From assembly GCA_963827855.1 (NCBI GenBank), contig CAWHBY010000004.1, forward strand, positions 744,001 through 808,000: 64,000 nt of DNA, read 5' to 3'. The notes under the pieces are model-generated. The model saw only the letters and a list, made by a program, of their open reading frames with translations, had not been told where the DNA came from and made no database searches. The DNA comes from DTPU01 sp963827855. GTDB taxonomy: Bacteria > Planctomycetota > Phycisphaerae > Sedimentisphaerales > Anaerobacaceae. Of this stretch, positions 35,619 through 44,639 are shown one piece after another (the stretch's first letter is position 1; each line of letters starts with the position of its first letter). The position numbers were made by a program, and so were the translations under genes.

Positions 35619-36562
35619 TTGACGACCTCCGAGCGGGACGGCTGACCTGACAGCAGGATCTTGGCCGGATCGTTCTTGAGTGACTCCGACAGGTCACGCA
35701 GGTTGGCGGCCACGGTCCGCAGGTCAACCATGATCTTCTCGATGTCCACCTCGTGGCGGGCGACCAGTTGTTCGATCCGAGCCAGGGCGTCCGTGAATTG
35801 TTGGACCGCCCGTGGAACGGTGCCCGGCGGAGGCGTCTGCGAGGACAGGGCCTGCTGGATCTGGCGGTTGGTCTGGCGAAGGTCCTCCGCCAACGTCACG
35901 ACCGCCTGGCGGACGTCCCCCAGCTTGACCTCGTTGGCCGCCCTGTCGATGGAATCCAAGGCCCTGGCCATCCTCTCAGACAACCCTTCGATATCGAGCT
36001 TCTCGAGCCGCTGGAACACGTTGTCCACCGCCCGCGTGAAGTTGGTGACGACGCTGGGCGCGGAGGGGACATAGAGCGAGTGCGGCTCCCACGGGACCGA
36101 GAGCGCGGGGTTGCGAATCGGGTCCACGTAGTCCGTCTCCAGCGTCAGAAGCCCCGTGATGCCCTGGTAGGTGAGCTTGAGCCGCAGCCCGTTCTGGATC
36201 TCCCTGGCCATCATCGCATGAAAGGCCGTGGGGCCGCCGCTGATCCCCGGCATCTTGGACCGCTCCACGGACATGAGGACCATGACGTACCGGCTGTACT
36301 GCTCGAACCACGGGCTGTTGGGCTCCATGGGGTATTCCAGCGGCACAAACGTGATCCGCTCGATCCGGCCGATGGCCACGCCCCGGTGCATCAGGGCAGA
36401 GCCTTCGTTGAGCCCCTGAACGGACTCATTGATGTAGGTCTCCATCCAGATCACGTCCTTGCGGAATGTCCGGGTCCCGATCGCCACCATGCCGGCGATC
36501 ACCAGGACCCCTGTACCCAGGACAAACGCCCCGATCTTGAAGTGGTTGGCCTTGCTGTTCAT
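35615..36562 (-). CDS. mlaD: MCE-domain phospholipid transport protein MlaD
   Basis: 315 aa. Start taken at ATG 36562, overlapping the mlaF stop by 4 nt; the frame is open further upstream but only as a shadow. N-terminal membrane helix (IGAFVLGTGVLVIAGMVAI), then an MCE domain (SVQGLNEGSALMHRGVAIG, LTYQGITGLLTLE) and a C-terminal coiled coil (~190-315). It forms the periplasmic lipid-binding ring of the Mla transporter. A ~35-residue insert after IERITFVPLEYP distinguishes it from E. coli MlaD. Confidence 0.9.
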   Translation of the reverse strand: MNSKANHFKIGAFVLGTGVLVIAGMVAIGTRTFRKDVIWMETYINESVQGLNEGSALMHRGVAIGRIERITFVPLEYPMEPNSPWFEQYSRYVMVLMSVERSKMPGISGGPTAFHAMMAREIQNGLRLKLTYQGITGLLTLETDYVDPIRNPALSVPWEPHSLYVPSAPSVVTNFTRAVDNVFQRLEKLDIEGLSERMARALDSIDRAANEVKLGDVRQAVVTLAEDLRQTNRQIQQALSSQTPPPGTVPRAVQQFTDALARIEQLVARHEVDIEKIMVDLRTVAANLRDLSESLKNDPAKILLSGQPSRSEVVK

Positions 36563-37386
36563 GGTTTGATGCTCTCCATGTCCTCGGTGGCCCTGTGGAA
36601 GAACTGCCAGACCGCCGGCTTCGTCCGATCCTCGCTGAGTTCCGAGGGCCTGCCCTGGGCCAGGATCCCCCGCACGGTCTTGTCCAGAAAGATCACCCAG
36701 TCGGCCAGGGCGAATATGCTCGCCAGCTCGTGGGTCACCATCACGCACGTCACGCCCAGACCACGCGACAACTGGAGGATCAGCCGATCCAGATGGGCGG
36801 CAGTCACGGGATCCAGCCCTGCGGACGGCTCATCCAGGAACAGGATCTTCGGGTCGAGGGCCATGGCCCTGGCCAGGGCCGCCCGTTTACACATGCCTCC
36901 ACTGAGCTCGCTGGGCATGTACCCCTCGAATCCCTCCAGGCCCACAAGCCTCAGCTTGGCAGCCGCGATCCATTCGATGGCCTCAGCCGGCAGATCCGTG
37001 AACTCCTCCAGCGGCAGGGCCACGTTCTCCAGGGCAGTCATGGAGCCGAACAGGCGCCCGCTCTGGAAGGCCACCCCCAAGGTGGACAGGATCTGCCTCC
37101 GCTGCACGTCGCCCGCAGTCACCAGGTCCCCGCCGTCGATCCTGACTGCGCCCGCCATGGGCGGCAGCAGGCCTATCATGCAATTGAGCAGCGTGCTCTT
37201 GCCGCATCCGGATGCGCCCACGATGGCCACAATCTGGCCGGCGGCTACTTCGAAGCTCACATCCTGGATCACCACGCCCTGATGATACCCTGCAGTCAGG
37301 TTCTCCACCCGGATGAGAGGCCGATCGAGCCTCGCCTGCGGTGGCCCTTGGGGGGTCTGTATACCTGCGGATCCTGGCTGGTTCAT
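36559..37386 (-). CDS. mlaF: ABC transporter ATPase MlaF
   Basis: Energises phospholipid transport. 275 aa with Walker A GASGCGKST, Q-loop (GVAFQSGRLFGSMT), signature LSGGMCKR, Walker B ILFLDEP and H-loop VTHE. LFGSMTALENVALPL is typical of MlaF/YrbF. ATG at 37386 comes 3 nt after the mlaE stop; the end overlaps mlaD. Confidence 0.95.
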   Translation of the reverse strand: MNQPGSAGIQTPQGPPQARLDRPLIRVENLTAGYHQGVVIQDVSFEVAAGQIVAIVGASGCGKSTLLNCMIGLLPPMAGAVRIDGGDLVTAGDVQRRQILSTLGVAFQSGRLFGSMTALENVALPLEEFTDLPAEAIEWIAAAKLRLVGLEGFEGYMPSELSGGMCKRAALARAMALDPKILFLDEPSAGLDPVTAAHLDRLILQLSRGLGVTCVMVTHELASIFALADWVIFLDKTVRGILAQGRPSELSEDRTKPAVWQFFHRATEDMESIKP

Positions 37387-37389
37387 GGG

Positions 37390-38571
37390 CTATATGTCCA
37401 ACAAGTAGAGCGTCACTGCAAAGACCCCCTCTGCCAGCACGAGGGTCACCAAGGAGCTGACCACGGCCCGCGTGGTCGCCTGGCCCACTGCGCCGGGTCC
37501 GCTCTGGGTCTGGAGGCCTCGCAGGCACCCGATGGTCCCCACCAGCCCGCCGAAGACGAGTGACTTGACGAGGCCCACGACGAGGTCGCCGGCCGACAGG
37601 ATGTCCCTCACGTGTGCCCAGTACGTGGCCAGCGGGTAGCCCAGCGACAAGATCACGATGGCACAGCCCGCCAATCCCACGAGGTTGGTGATCGTGGCCA
37701 GCAGCGGCGTCACCAGGGTGAGGGCCAGCACCCGCGGTACCACCAGGAATCGAACTGGATCGATCGCCATCACCTCCAGGGCGTCCAGCTCGTTGTTGAT
37801 CTTCATGGTCCCGATCTCCGCGGCGTACGCGGAGCCGGTCCTGCCGGTCAGGATCACCGCAGTCAAGAAGGGACCCAGGACCCTGACCAGGGCGACGGCC
37901 ACCAGGTCAGACACGTAGATCTCCACTCCAAATCGCCGCAGAGGCATGGCCGAGCTGAAGGCCATGATCAGACCGAACAGGAGGCCCAGCATCGAGACGA
38001 CCGCCACTGCGTTGACCCCGCCCAGCTCGAGAACCATCAGGAAATCCGGCCATCGGAAGCGTCTGAACTGGCGGGCCTGCTGGACAGCCGCCTCGCAGAT
38101 CCGGCCGATGAACGCCACCTGGGCGTAGAGGTCGCTAGTGGCTGCCGCGACCTTGCTGCCGAGCAGCTCAATGGGTCGCGCCCTGGGAGTCTGTCGAGCA
38201 GGAGGCCTCGGCTGGCCTCCTGACAGGACCAGTGATTGCCACGGCCCTGCCAACCCGACGATCTGAAGCTCTTTGCCCACCAGGCTGGCCACGTGGGTCA
38301 GATAGGTCAGGAACCCCGCGCCTGCCCCATCGCAGTATGAGAGCGCCGAGGCGTCGAGGATGATCCGGGGGCATGCCGAGGCCCGTATGCCGTCCGCCGC
38401 CTCCCCCCAGAGCCGCCCGACGGTATGGACGTCCAGGCGACCGGACAGTTGCAGACGCAACTGCTGCGGGTCGTCCTTGAGGAACGCCAACGAGCCCACC
38501 TGGCGTTCCTGGCCAGCCGCCTGTGCAGTCGATCCATCGGTTGCGCGATCACGTTCGGCCGTTCGTTCCAT
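37390..38571 (-). CDS. mlaE: MlaE-type permease with fused N-terminal STAS domain
   Basis: 393 aa. Residues ~25-110 form an STAS-like domain (LRLQLSGRLDVHTVGRLW, IILDASALSYCDGAGAGFL) resembling MlaB, fused to the MlaE membrane domain (LGGVNAVAVVSMLGLLFGLI, GPFLTAVILTGRTGSAYAAE, MKINNELDALEVMAIDP, FGGLVGTIGC). In E. coli MlaB and MlaE are separate. It opens the operon mlaE-mlaF-mlaD-lipoprotein. A TTGACA/TACACT promoter ends 10 nt before the ATG. Confidence 0.92.
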   Translation of the reverse strand: MERTAERDRATDGSTAQAAGQERQVGSLAFLKDDPQQLRLQLSGRLDVHTVGRLWGEAADGIRASACPRIILDASALSYCDGAGAGFLTYLTHVASLVGKELQIVGLAGPWQSLVLSGGQPRPPARQTPRARPIELLGSKVAAATSDLYAQVAFIGRICEAAVQQARQFRRFRWPDFLMVLELGGVNAVAVVSMLGLLFGLIMAFSSAMPLRRFGVEIYVSDLVAVALVRVLGPFLTAVILTGRTGSAYAAEIGTMKINNELDALEVMAIDPVRFLVVPRVLALTLVTPLLATITNLVGLAGCAIVILSLGYPLATYWAHVRDILSAGDLVVGLVKSLVFGGLVGTIGCLRGLQTQSGPGAVGQATTRAVVSSLVTLVLAEGVFAVTLYLLDI

Positions 38572-38581
38572 CTACCCGAGC

Positions 38582-38609
38582 AGTGTAGTGGCACCCCACG
38601 GCCTGTCAA
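38582..38609 (-). promoter_or_regulatory. Promoter of the mla operon, near-leaderless
   Basis: Minus strand: consensus TTGACA (38609-38604), 16-nt spacer, TACACT (38587-38582). The mlaE ATG is at 38571, leaving at most a few untranslated bases. Confidence 0.6.
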
Positions 38610-38677
38610 GCCCGTTTGCCGGGCCCCTGGCGGCGAATGAAGGGTTCGACGACCAAAAACCGTCAATGATCAAGGGT

Positions 38678-41600
38678 TCAGCGGTCTCCAGCCAGGTGGC
38701 GGATCTCGCCGGCTGTCAACACGCGGTTGTAGATCCGGAATTCATCTAGTGTGCCGGTGAAGTAGGCGTCTGCCGTGTACTGAGACCGGCCCAGCCAGTT
38801 CTGATTGGTCTTGCCCAGGTCCTTGGGAACGGTGTTGGTCGCACCGCTGGCCACGACATCGCCGTCCAGGCAGAGCTGCAGGGTCTTGGCCGTACCGTCG
38901 ATCACCACCGCAACGGAGTGCCAGCCAGCCGGCAGCGTGGCCGGCGAGTTGATGCCGGACTCGCCGGCGCTTGCGTTGGTCGTGATGGCAAACCGAACGG
39001 AGCCACTGGTGCCCTGGCGAGGCGTCAGGAACATGTAGGCCGTGGGGCCTGTGCCGAAGTCGAAGATCCGCTGCCAGGAGCCGTTGCCCGTGCCGGGGAA
39101 GTTGACCCACGTCGTGACCGTGCAACTGGTCAGGCCGCTGATCAACGTGCCGACCGGCAGATCCGCCTCGTCATCGAGGCCGTCAAACTGCAGGGCCTTG
39201 CCGTAGCCGCTGGGTCCATCGACGTACGCGGGCGTGCCCTGTGCCACGCCATCGAGGCCATGGCCTGAGGCATCCTTCACGTCGCCTTCCAGCCTGTAGT
39301 AGGCCGCCAGACTGGCGGCGCCGGGATCCGCAGGCTGCACCGGGCCGGGCGCAGATCTGTACAGCCGGATATCGTCGACGTAGAGGATGCCCTTGCCGGC
39401 CCCTGACACGCCCACGGCCAGGGTCTTGACGGCCTTCAGGTCGACGCCCATTGCCGCCAGGTCGATGTTCCATTGCTTCCACATGGGGATGGCCAGGCTG
39501 TTGACGCTGCTGGCGTAGACCACCTTGACGCCGTTGACGGCCACGTACAACTGGCCTGCGCCGTTGTCGCCTGCACCATGGAAGAACAGCATCAGGGTCT
39601 TGGCCCCGCCCACGGACCAGTCCTGGGCGGGTTCGAAGGTACGGGTGGCCTCAGACGTGGCCTTGCCGCTTGTGTTGTCGTAGGCCAGCGGCATGGACTG
39701 ACGTCCACCGTGCACGACCGTACGTCCGGCAAACGGCGGGTCGGTGTTGCCTACGGTCGAGCCGCTGGCATTGCCCGCTGAGGGCGCGACGCCGCAGTCC
39801 TTCGACCCATTGTGTCCAAATCCATCCAACCAGGCGAAGAAGATCCTGTTGCAGGTATCGTTGTAGGCCTCAAAGTCATCCACGACGGCGTACTCGGGCG
39901 TGGAGAAGGTCCACACGTCGCCCTCCCAGGACTTTGGGGTCGCCGCGTCATTGGCCTCGTTGACCTTCCAGTAGTAGGTCGTGCCGTATTCGAGGCCCAG
40001 GGCTGCCAGCCCCAGGCTGCGGTCGGTGACGGTCTTGACGGTCGCCGTGCCGTTGCCCAACGCAGTGGCATCGCTCGCCACGGCCACCTCGTGCCGGGCC
40101 GCCTCCCTGCCAGGCCGCCAGCTCAGGACAGAGTCCAGGGCCACGGAGGTCGCGCCAGAGGCAGGCTTCGGCGAGAAGGCCTTGACCGGCACGTAGAAGA
40201 ACCGGACCTCACTGAGCCCGGCCTGCTTGTTTCCATCCGCCCAGTTGGTCGCGATAGTCAGCTTGACGAACTTGGCCTGCACGCCGACGAAGTCCACCGT
40301 GGTGTTGTGGACGTAGGAAGCGTCAGCACTGGCCTGCGCGAACTGCGGGACATTGGGTACCGCAGTCCAGGCGGCCCCGTCCAGCGAGGTCTCGATGGTC
40401 ACGTCCTTGGCGCCAAAGCCCACCGACTGCTCGACCTGTTGATTGGAGTTCCACACCCAGAGCTGGTGCAGCTTGTAGACCGCGTCGAACTCGTACTGAA
40501 TCCAGATGGGTGAAACGTTCTTCTTGCTGAGCCACATCTGCGAAGAGGTGGTCCCATGCTGATCGAGGCTGTCGAGACCTGAGCCGTCGATCGTCTTGTC
40601 CGGTCCCATCGCCGAGGTCAATGAACTCGAGGCCGTGGCCTTGACGGGCTTGACGGGAAAGCCGTACAGCTCGGCGGTGAGACTCCAGACGCCACCCTTG
40701 AAGAGGGTGCTGTCGGGCGCGGCGTTGATCTCGTCGACCCGCCAATAGTAGGTCTGGCCGAAGTCCAGCAGGCCGGCAGGGTCGCAGGTGTTGGCATCCT
40801 GCCCTTGGCTGACCAGCACGCCGTTCGCACTGATCCTGCTGGCGGTGTTGACGTCGTCGAAAACCGTCCCAAAGTACACGTCGTGAGTCTTGGCAAAGTC
40901 ACCCGAGGTCCAGCTCAGGACCACGTCCCTGACCACGTCGGTGGCCTTGTCCGAGGGAACCGGCGAAGAGGCCGCTGCAGCACCGACGATGCGGGGAATC
41001 ATCTCTGCCGGGCTGCGGGCAATGTCGCTGATGCGAACCTCGTCTATCCAGCCCTCCCAGTTCTCCGTCCGGCCGTTGAAGTCGCGGCCCTCGTTGCCCA
41101 CCACGAAGTTGGGGGCTGTGGCGGCATCCAGGTTCGCAGACAGGTTGGCCGAGCCCAGTTCGACCGCCGCGGAGACGCCCGCGTCCAAACTAGTCCAGTA
41201 GAACCGCATGTTGCCGTCCGTGCCGGGCTGGCCGTTGTACGTGACCGCCGCGTGATACCACTTGTTGGCGACAAAGGCATGGGGCCCTTCCTTGGGCAGC
41301 GGCACGGTGATCGTCTGCTGGGTGCCGGTCAGCTTGATGAAGACCAGGTTGCCGCCGGTCTCCACACGCCACTGCCAGCCCCGGGCTCCATCGCCTTCGC
41401 CGGAGACGATCTGCATGTTGTTGGGGATGGCCCCAAGACCAAAGGCCGAGTAAACCAGGGCCTCGATGGTGAAGGACCCGTTGGTGCCCAGGAGCGAGCC
41501 GATGGCAGTGGCCGCCGCTGCCCCTGCATTGGGCAAGACCACCCCTGTCGCCGCAGTCCCTTCATAGGTGTAGAGGGCCTGTCCCAATCCCGGCAACTTG

Positions 41601-41788
41601 CTGTCTGACGCGGTGGCGCCCCCACCCAGGATCAGCTCGATCGCTCCGTTGGCCGCGCTATCCTGGCCGTTGCCATCGAAGTGATAGAGATGGACCGTGT
41701 GGTCATCAGGCCTGTAGGGGACTGGGTAGGCTGGATTCGACAATCCCACCACGAGGCAGATCAGGAGCCAAGTCGTCATCTTCTTCAT
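38678..41788 (-). CDS. Large secreted LamG-discoidin-LamG protein
   Basis: 1036 aa, exported. ATG 41788 has GAGG 8 nt upstream and opens a signal peptide (MKKMTTWLLICLVVGLSNPA). Order: N-terminal LamG/concanavalin-like (VHLYHFDGNGQDSAANG), Fn3-like (VLSWTSGDFAKTHDVYFG, YYWRVDEINA), discoidin F5/8-C (TIDGSGLDS, SPIWIQYEFDAVYKL, VWNSNQ), Fn3-like, jelly-roll (DDFEAYNDTCNRIFFAWLDG) and C-terminal LamG (YYRLEGDVKDASGHGLDG, GWHSVAVVIDG). From the first Fn3-like block on it parallels the gene at 19348-22689, so they are paralogs with different N-terminal heads. Probably binds polysaccharide; no catalytic site seen. Confidence 0.85.
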   Translation of the reverse strand: MKKMTTWLLICLVVGLSNPAYPVPYRPDDHTVHLYHFDGNGQDSAANGAIELILGGGATASDSKLPGLGQALYTYEGTAATGVVLPNAGAAAATAIGSLLGTNGSFTIEALVYSAFGLGAIPNNMQIVSGEGDGARGWQWRVETGGNLVFIKLTGTQQTITVPLPKEGPHAFVANKWYHAAVTYNGQPGTDGNMRFYWTSLDAGVSAAVELGSANLSANLDAATAPNFVVGNEGRDFNGRTENWEGWIDEVRISDIARSPAEMIPRIVGAAAASSPVPSDKATDVVRDVVLSWTSGDFAKTHDVYFGTVFDDVNTASRISANGVLVSQGQDANTCDPAGLLDFGQTYYWRVDEINAAPDSTLFKGGVWSLTAELYGFPVKPVKATASSSLTSAMGPDKTIDGSGLDSLDQHGTTSSQMWLSKKNVSPIWIQYEFDAVYKLHQLWVWNSNQQVEQSVGFGAKDVTIETSLDGAAWTAVPNVPQFAQASADASYVHNTTVDFVGVQAKFVKLTIATNWADGNKQAGLSEVRFFYVPVKAFSPKPASGATSVALDSVLSWRPGREAARHEVAVASDATALGNGTATVKTVTDRSLGLAALGLEYGTTYYWKVNEANDAATPKSWEGDVWTFSTPEYAVVDDFEAYNDTCNRIFFAWLDGFGHNGSKDCGVAPSAGNASGSTVGNTDPPFAGRTVVHGGRQSMPLAYDNTSGKATSEATRTFEPAQDWSVGGAKTLMLFFHGAGDNGAGQLYVAVNGVKVVYASSVNSLAIPMWKQWNIDLAAMGVDLKAVKTLAVGVSGAGKGILYVDDIRLYRSAPGPVQPADPGAASLAAYYRLEGDVKDASGHGLDGVAQGTPAYVDGPSGYGKALQFDGLDDEADLPVGTLISGLTSCTVTTWVNFPGTGNGSWQRIFDFGTGPTAYMFLTPRQGTSGSVRFAITTNASAGESGINSPATLPAGWHSVAVVIDGTAKTLQLCLDGDVVASGATNTVPKDLGKTNQNWLGRSQYTADAYFTGTLDEFRIYNRVLTAGEIRHLAGDR

Positions 41789-41927
41789 CGTGCTATCCTC
41801 CAACGCGTGCATCCACTCAGTCACCCTTGCTCCGGGGGCGTCCCTTGCGACAGACCGGGACTACTATCGTTCATTTTTACCATATGGGCGCCTTCGCTGC
41901 AAGAGACTAGGCCGCCGCAATAACCCA

Positions 41928-41955
41928 TTGACATCCTCCGGTCTGACAATAGGAT
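41928..41955 (+). promoter_or_regulatory. Candidate promoter before the TPR protein
   Basis: TTGACA (41928-41933), 16-nt spacer, TAGGAT (41950-41955). It lies just left of the MITE-like element; its transcript would read through that element to the gene at 42177. Confidence 0.35.
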
Positions 41956-41962
41956 AGGGCCA

Positions 41963-42139
41963 AGAGACTATCTCAAAACCTGTATCTACTACGATCGGCT
42001 GCGAAGCCCTGGGGCTGCGTTGTCGGCGAAGAAGGTTCTCGACGTGCCGACAAGCACGCCTCCGAGCCTTCTCCGCCTCCGCCTTGCCCCCGGGCTCCTC
42101 GCTCGATCTCGCTACGAAACAGGTTCTGAGATGGTCTCT
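41963..42139. mobile_element. MITE-like element with 21-bp terminal inverted repeats
   Basis: Left end AGAGACTATCTCAAAACCTGT (41963-41983) and right end (42119-42139) are inverted copies matching at 19 of 21 bases. 177 bp in all, no coding content. It fills most of the gap between two divergent genes. The ends and size are those of a non-autonomous element mobilised by an insertion-sequence transposase; none is encoded here. Confidence 0.6.
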
Positions 42140-42176
42140 CAGAGTGATCTGATCAACACAGGATGGACTCCTCATT

Positions 42177-44240
42177 ATGGTGCAAGACGATTCGCCTGCA
42201 GCGAAGGATGCTGCTGCCTGGTTCGAGCAGGCCCGCCGGGCGTCAGAGGCCCGGGAATTCGACGCTGCCATCGACGCCTACCTGAAGGGCCTTCGTCTGG
42301 AACCTGAGGCCGTAGACGCCCACATCGAACTCAGGCTGGTGGCCGTGCGCAGGCGAGAGAGCGGAGCGTCGCTGCCCACGGAGGAGGAGGCCTTACGGCT
42401 GAAGCAGGGCAAGACCGCGCTGGAGGTCATGCTGACTGCGGAATACCTGCTGGCCAAGCACCCGGAGCACCTGTCCTACGCGGAGACGCTCCTCCGCGCC
42501 GCAGTCGTGGGTGGATTCAAGAGGACGGCGACCTGGATGGCGGACTTGATGTTCCTGGCCAACAACCGGTCAGCCAAGCCCGCCCTTCGGCTGTACTTTC
42601 TGCTCAAGGACGCGTATGCCGCAGTGGGCGCCTATGATCGCGCCATGTCTGCGTGTCAGAAGGCCATCAAACTCAGGCCCAAGGACCGGAGCCTGCACAG
42701 GCAGATGCGGGACCTGTCCCACAAGCATAATCTGACCGTTCGCCAGGATGGTCTTGTGCAGCTCGACCTGGACCTCGAGAGGGCCTCTGGCGCAGACCTC
42801 TCGGACAGCCTGGTCATCCCCGACGACGCCGTGACCGTGGAAGAGAAACCCCAGGTGCGGGAGGTCGAAGACCCCAACCTCGCGGCTGCCCAGCAGTTCT
42901 TCGCCAAGGCCGCGGACGCAGCAGCAGGCAGCAACCTCGACTATGCGATCGACCTGTACGTGGAGGGCCTTCGAAGGGCGCCCGAGGCATTGGAGGAGGG
43001 GCACCTGCCTTTGATCAGGCTGGGGATGCAGAGACAGGCCAAGGGAGGCAAGAAGCCGTCGATCGTGGAGAGGACCAAGCTGCTTCGGGGCAAGACCCCC
43101 CTGGAGCAAATGCTCAATGCCGAGTTCCTCTTTGCCAAGGACCCGTCTCACCTGCCTTACGCGGAGGCGATGCTCAAGGGAGCGGTGACAGGCGGCCTTG
43201 TCAAGACCGCCACCTGGATCGCCAACTACCTCTTCCAGACCAACAACGCCTTGGAACGGCCGTCCTTCCAGGTCTATCTGCTGCTCAAGGACTCATACAA
43301 GGGCCTGGGCCAGTGGGACAAGGCCGCCGCTGCCTGCCAGCGGGCGGTCCAGATGAGGCCTGAAGACCGCCCCCTCGCCGAGGAGTTCAAGAACCTCTCG
43401 GCTGAGCTGACGATGTCCCGGGGCAAGTACGACGGCGAAGGGGACTTCCGCAAGTCGATCAAGGACCCTCACAAGCAGGCCCTGCTCTATGCCCAGGAAA
43501 GGCTGATCAAGACCGAAGACTGGCGCCAGGCGGCAATCGGAGAGGCCCGCAAGGCCTATGCTGAAGATCCCAGCCTGGCCAAGAACATCCATGGCCTGGC
43601 CTCCAGTCTGGCAGACCTCGAGACCGACGCGGGGGATGAGGAGGCCATCCTGCTCCTGGAGGCCGCGTCCCAGCGGCTCAGCGACTACAGCTATCGCCAT
43701 CGTGCAGGTCAGATCCGCATCAGGCACCTGAACCGCAAGCTGCACGCCGCCAAGACCGCCTTGGAGGCCAAACCCAACGATGTCAAGGCCAAGGCGGCAG
43801 TCGAGCAGGTCACTGGACAGCTCCAGGCAGCCGAGCTCGAGCACTACCGCCTGGCCGTGCAGAACTACCCCACGGATCTGAAGCTCAAGTTCGAGTACGG
43901 CCTTCGCCTGGTCAAGGAAGGCCGCCTGGACGAGGCGATCCCCCTCTTCCAGGAGGCCCAGAAGGACCCCGGCCGGCGGATTGCGGCCATGAATCAGATC
44001 GGGACCTGCTTCTTCCTCAAGGGGTGGCGGCAGGACGCCCTGGACGTCTTTGCAGCCGCCCTGAACGAGCATGAAACCAGGGACGACACTATCGGCAAGG
44101 AACTCCGCTACAACCTGGCCCGTACCCACGAGGAGATGGGCGAGTCAGAGAAGGCCCTGGAGATCTACCGCAAGATCGCACAGTTGGATTTCGCCTACAA
44201 GGACCTGGGAGCCCGGATCGCCAGGCTTCGTGGCACCTGA
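42177..44240 (+). CDS. Cytoplasmic TPR protein with internal duplication
   Basis: 687 aa, no signal peptide, function unknown. TPR-like helices throughout. Residues ~5-205 and ~225-420 are two copies of one ~200-aa module: compare GKTALEVMLTAEYLLAKHPE with GKTPLEQMLNAEFLFAKDPS, and TATWMADLMFLANN with TATWIANYLFQTNN. A third part has FEYGLRLVKEGRLDEAIPLF and RYNLARTHEEMGESEKALEI. A scaffold role is likely. Start ATG 42177 has only a distant AGGA. rpsT follows 111 nt later with its own promoter. Confidence 0.8.
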   Translation: MVQDDSPAAKDAAAWFEQARRASEAREFDAAIDAYLKGLRLEPEAVDAHIELRLVAVRRRESGASLPTEEEALRLKQGKTALEVMLTAEYLLAKHPEHLSYAETLLRAAVVGGFKRTATWMADLMFLANNRSAKPALRLYFLLKDAYAAVGAYDRAMSACQKAIKLRPKDRSLHRQMRDLSHKHNLTVRQDGLVQLDLDLERASGADLSDSLVIPDDAVTVEEKPQVREVEDPNLAAAQQFFAKAADAAAGSNLDYAIDLYVEGLRRAPEALEEGHLPLIRLGMQRQAKGGKKPSIVERTKLLRGKTPLEQMLNAEFLFAKDPSHLPYAEAMLKGAVTGGLVKTATWIANYLFQTNNALERPSFQVYLLLKDSYKGLGQWDKAAAACQRAVQMRPEDRPLAEEFKNLSAELTMSRGKYDGEGDFRKSIKDPHKQALLYAQERLIKTEDWRQAAIGEARKAYAEDPSLAKNIHGLASSLADLETDAGDEEAILLLEAASQRLSDYSYRHRAGQIRIRHLNRKLHAAKTALEAKPNDVKAKAAVEQVTGQLQAAELEHYRLAVQNYPTDLKLKFEYGLRLVKEGRLDEAIPLFQEAQKDPGRRIAAMNQIGTCFFLKGWRQDALDVFAAALNEHETRDDTIGKELRYNLARTHEEMGESEKALEIYRKIAQLDFAYKDLGARIARLRGT

Positions 44241-44270
44241 TGCCTCTGCCTCAGGTTGTAGGAAAAAAGG

Positions 44271-44299
44271 TTGATCGCGGGGGTCGAATCCCGTATAGT
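44271..44299 (+). promoter_or_regulatory. Sigma70-type promoter of rpsT
   Basis: TTGATC (44271-44276), 17-nt spacer, TATAGT (44294-44299); 52 nt before the GTG start. Confidence 0.55.
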
Positions 44300-44351
44300 G
44301 TCCCAATTCACGGTGCATCGTGTGAACAGAGGTATTGTTTAGGAGATTGAC

Positions 44352-44630
44352 GTGGCTCATTCGCTATCCGCCAAGAAGAGGGTCCGGCAGAATGTCAAAC
44401 GCCGGGCGATCAATCGCGCCCGCAAGAGTCAGGTGAAGACCCAGCTCAAGAAGTTCGAGACTGCTGTGGCCGGCACGGACGTCAAGGTCGCGACCGAGGA
44501 GTTCCGGCTGTTGGTCAAACGCCTGGATCAGACCGCAGCGAGCACTACCATGCACAAGAAGACGGCTGCACGCAAGAAGTCGAGAATGGCCAAGCGGCTC
44601 AACGCCATGACGGCTGCAAAACCCTCCTAG
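44352..44630 (+). CDS. rpsT: Small ribosomal subunit protein bS20
   Basis: Binds 16S rRNA helices in the 30S subunit. 92 aa, basic, with the family pattern SLSAKKRVRQNVKRRAINRA and the C-terminal TMHKKTAARKKSRMAKRLN. GTG start at 44352 preceded by AGGAG. Followed 9 nt later by an epimerase gene, probably in the same transcript. Confidence 0.96.
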   Translation: MAHSLSAKKRVRQNVKRRAINRARKSQVKTQLKKFETAVAGTDVKVATEEFRLLVKRLDQTAASTTMHKKTAARKKSRMAKRLNAMTAAKPS

Positions 44631-44639
44631 CGGTCTGCC

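Noticed and set aside
35753..37563. Plus-strand open frames of 509 and 322 aa across the mla genes
   Set aside because: Antisense to mlaD, mlaF and mlaE, which carry complete motifs.
44270..44305. GGGTCGAATCCC resembling a tRNA T arm
   Set aside because: No D arm or anticodon arm upstream; the stretch is better explained as the rpsT promoter spacer.
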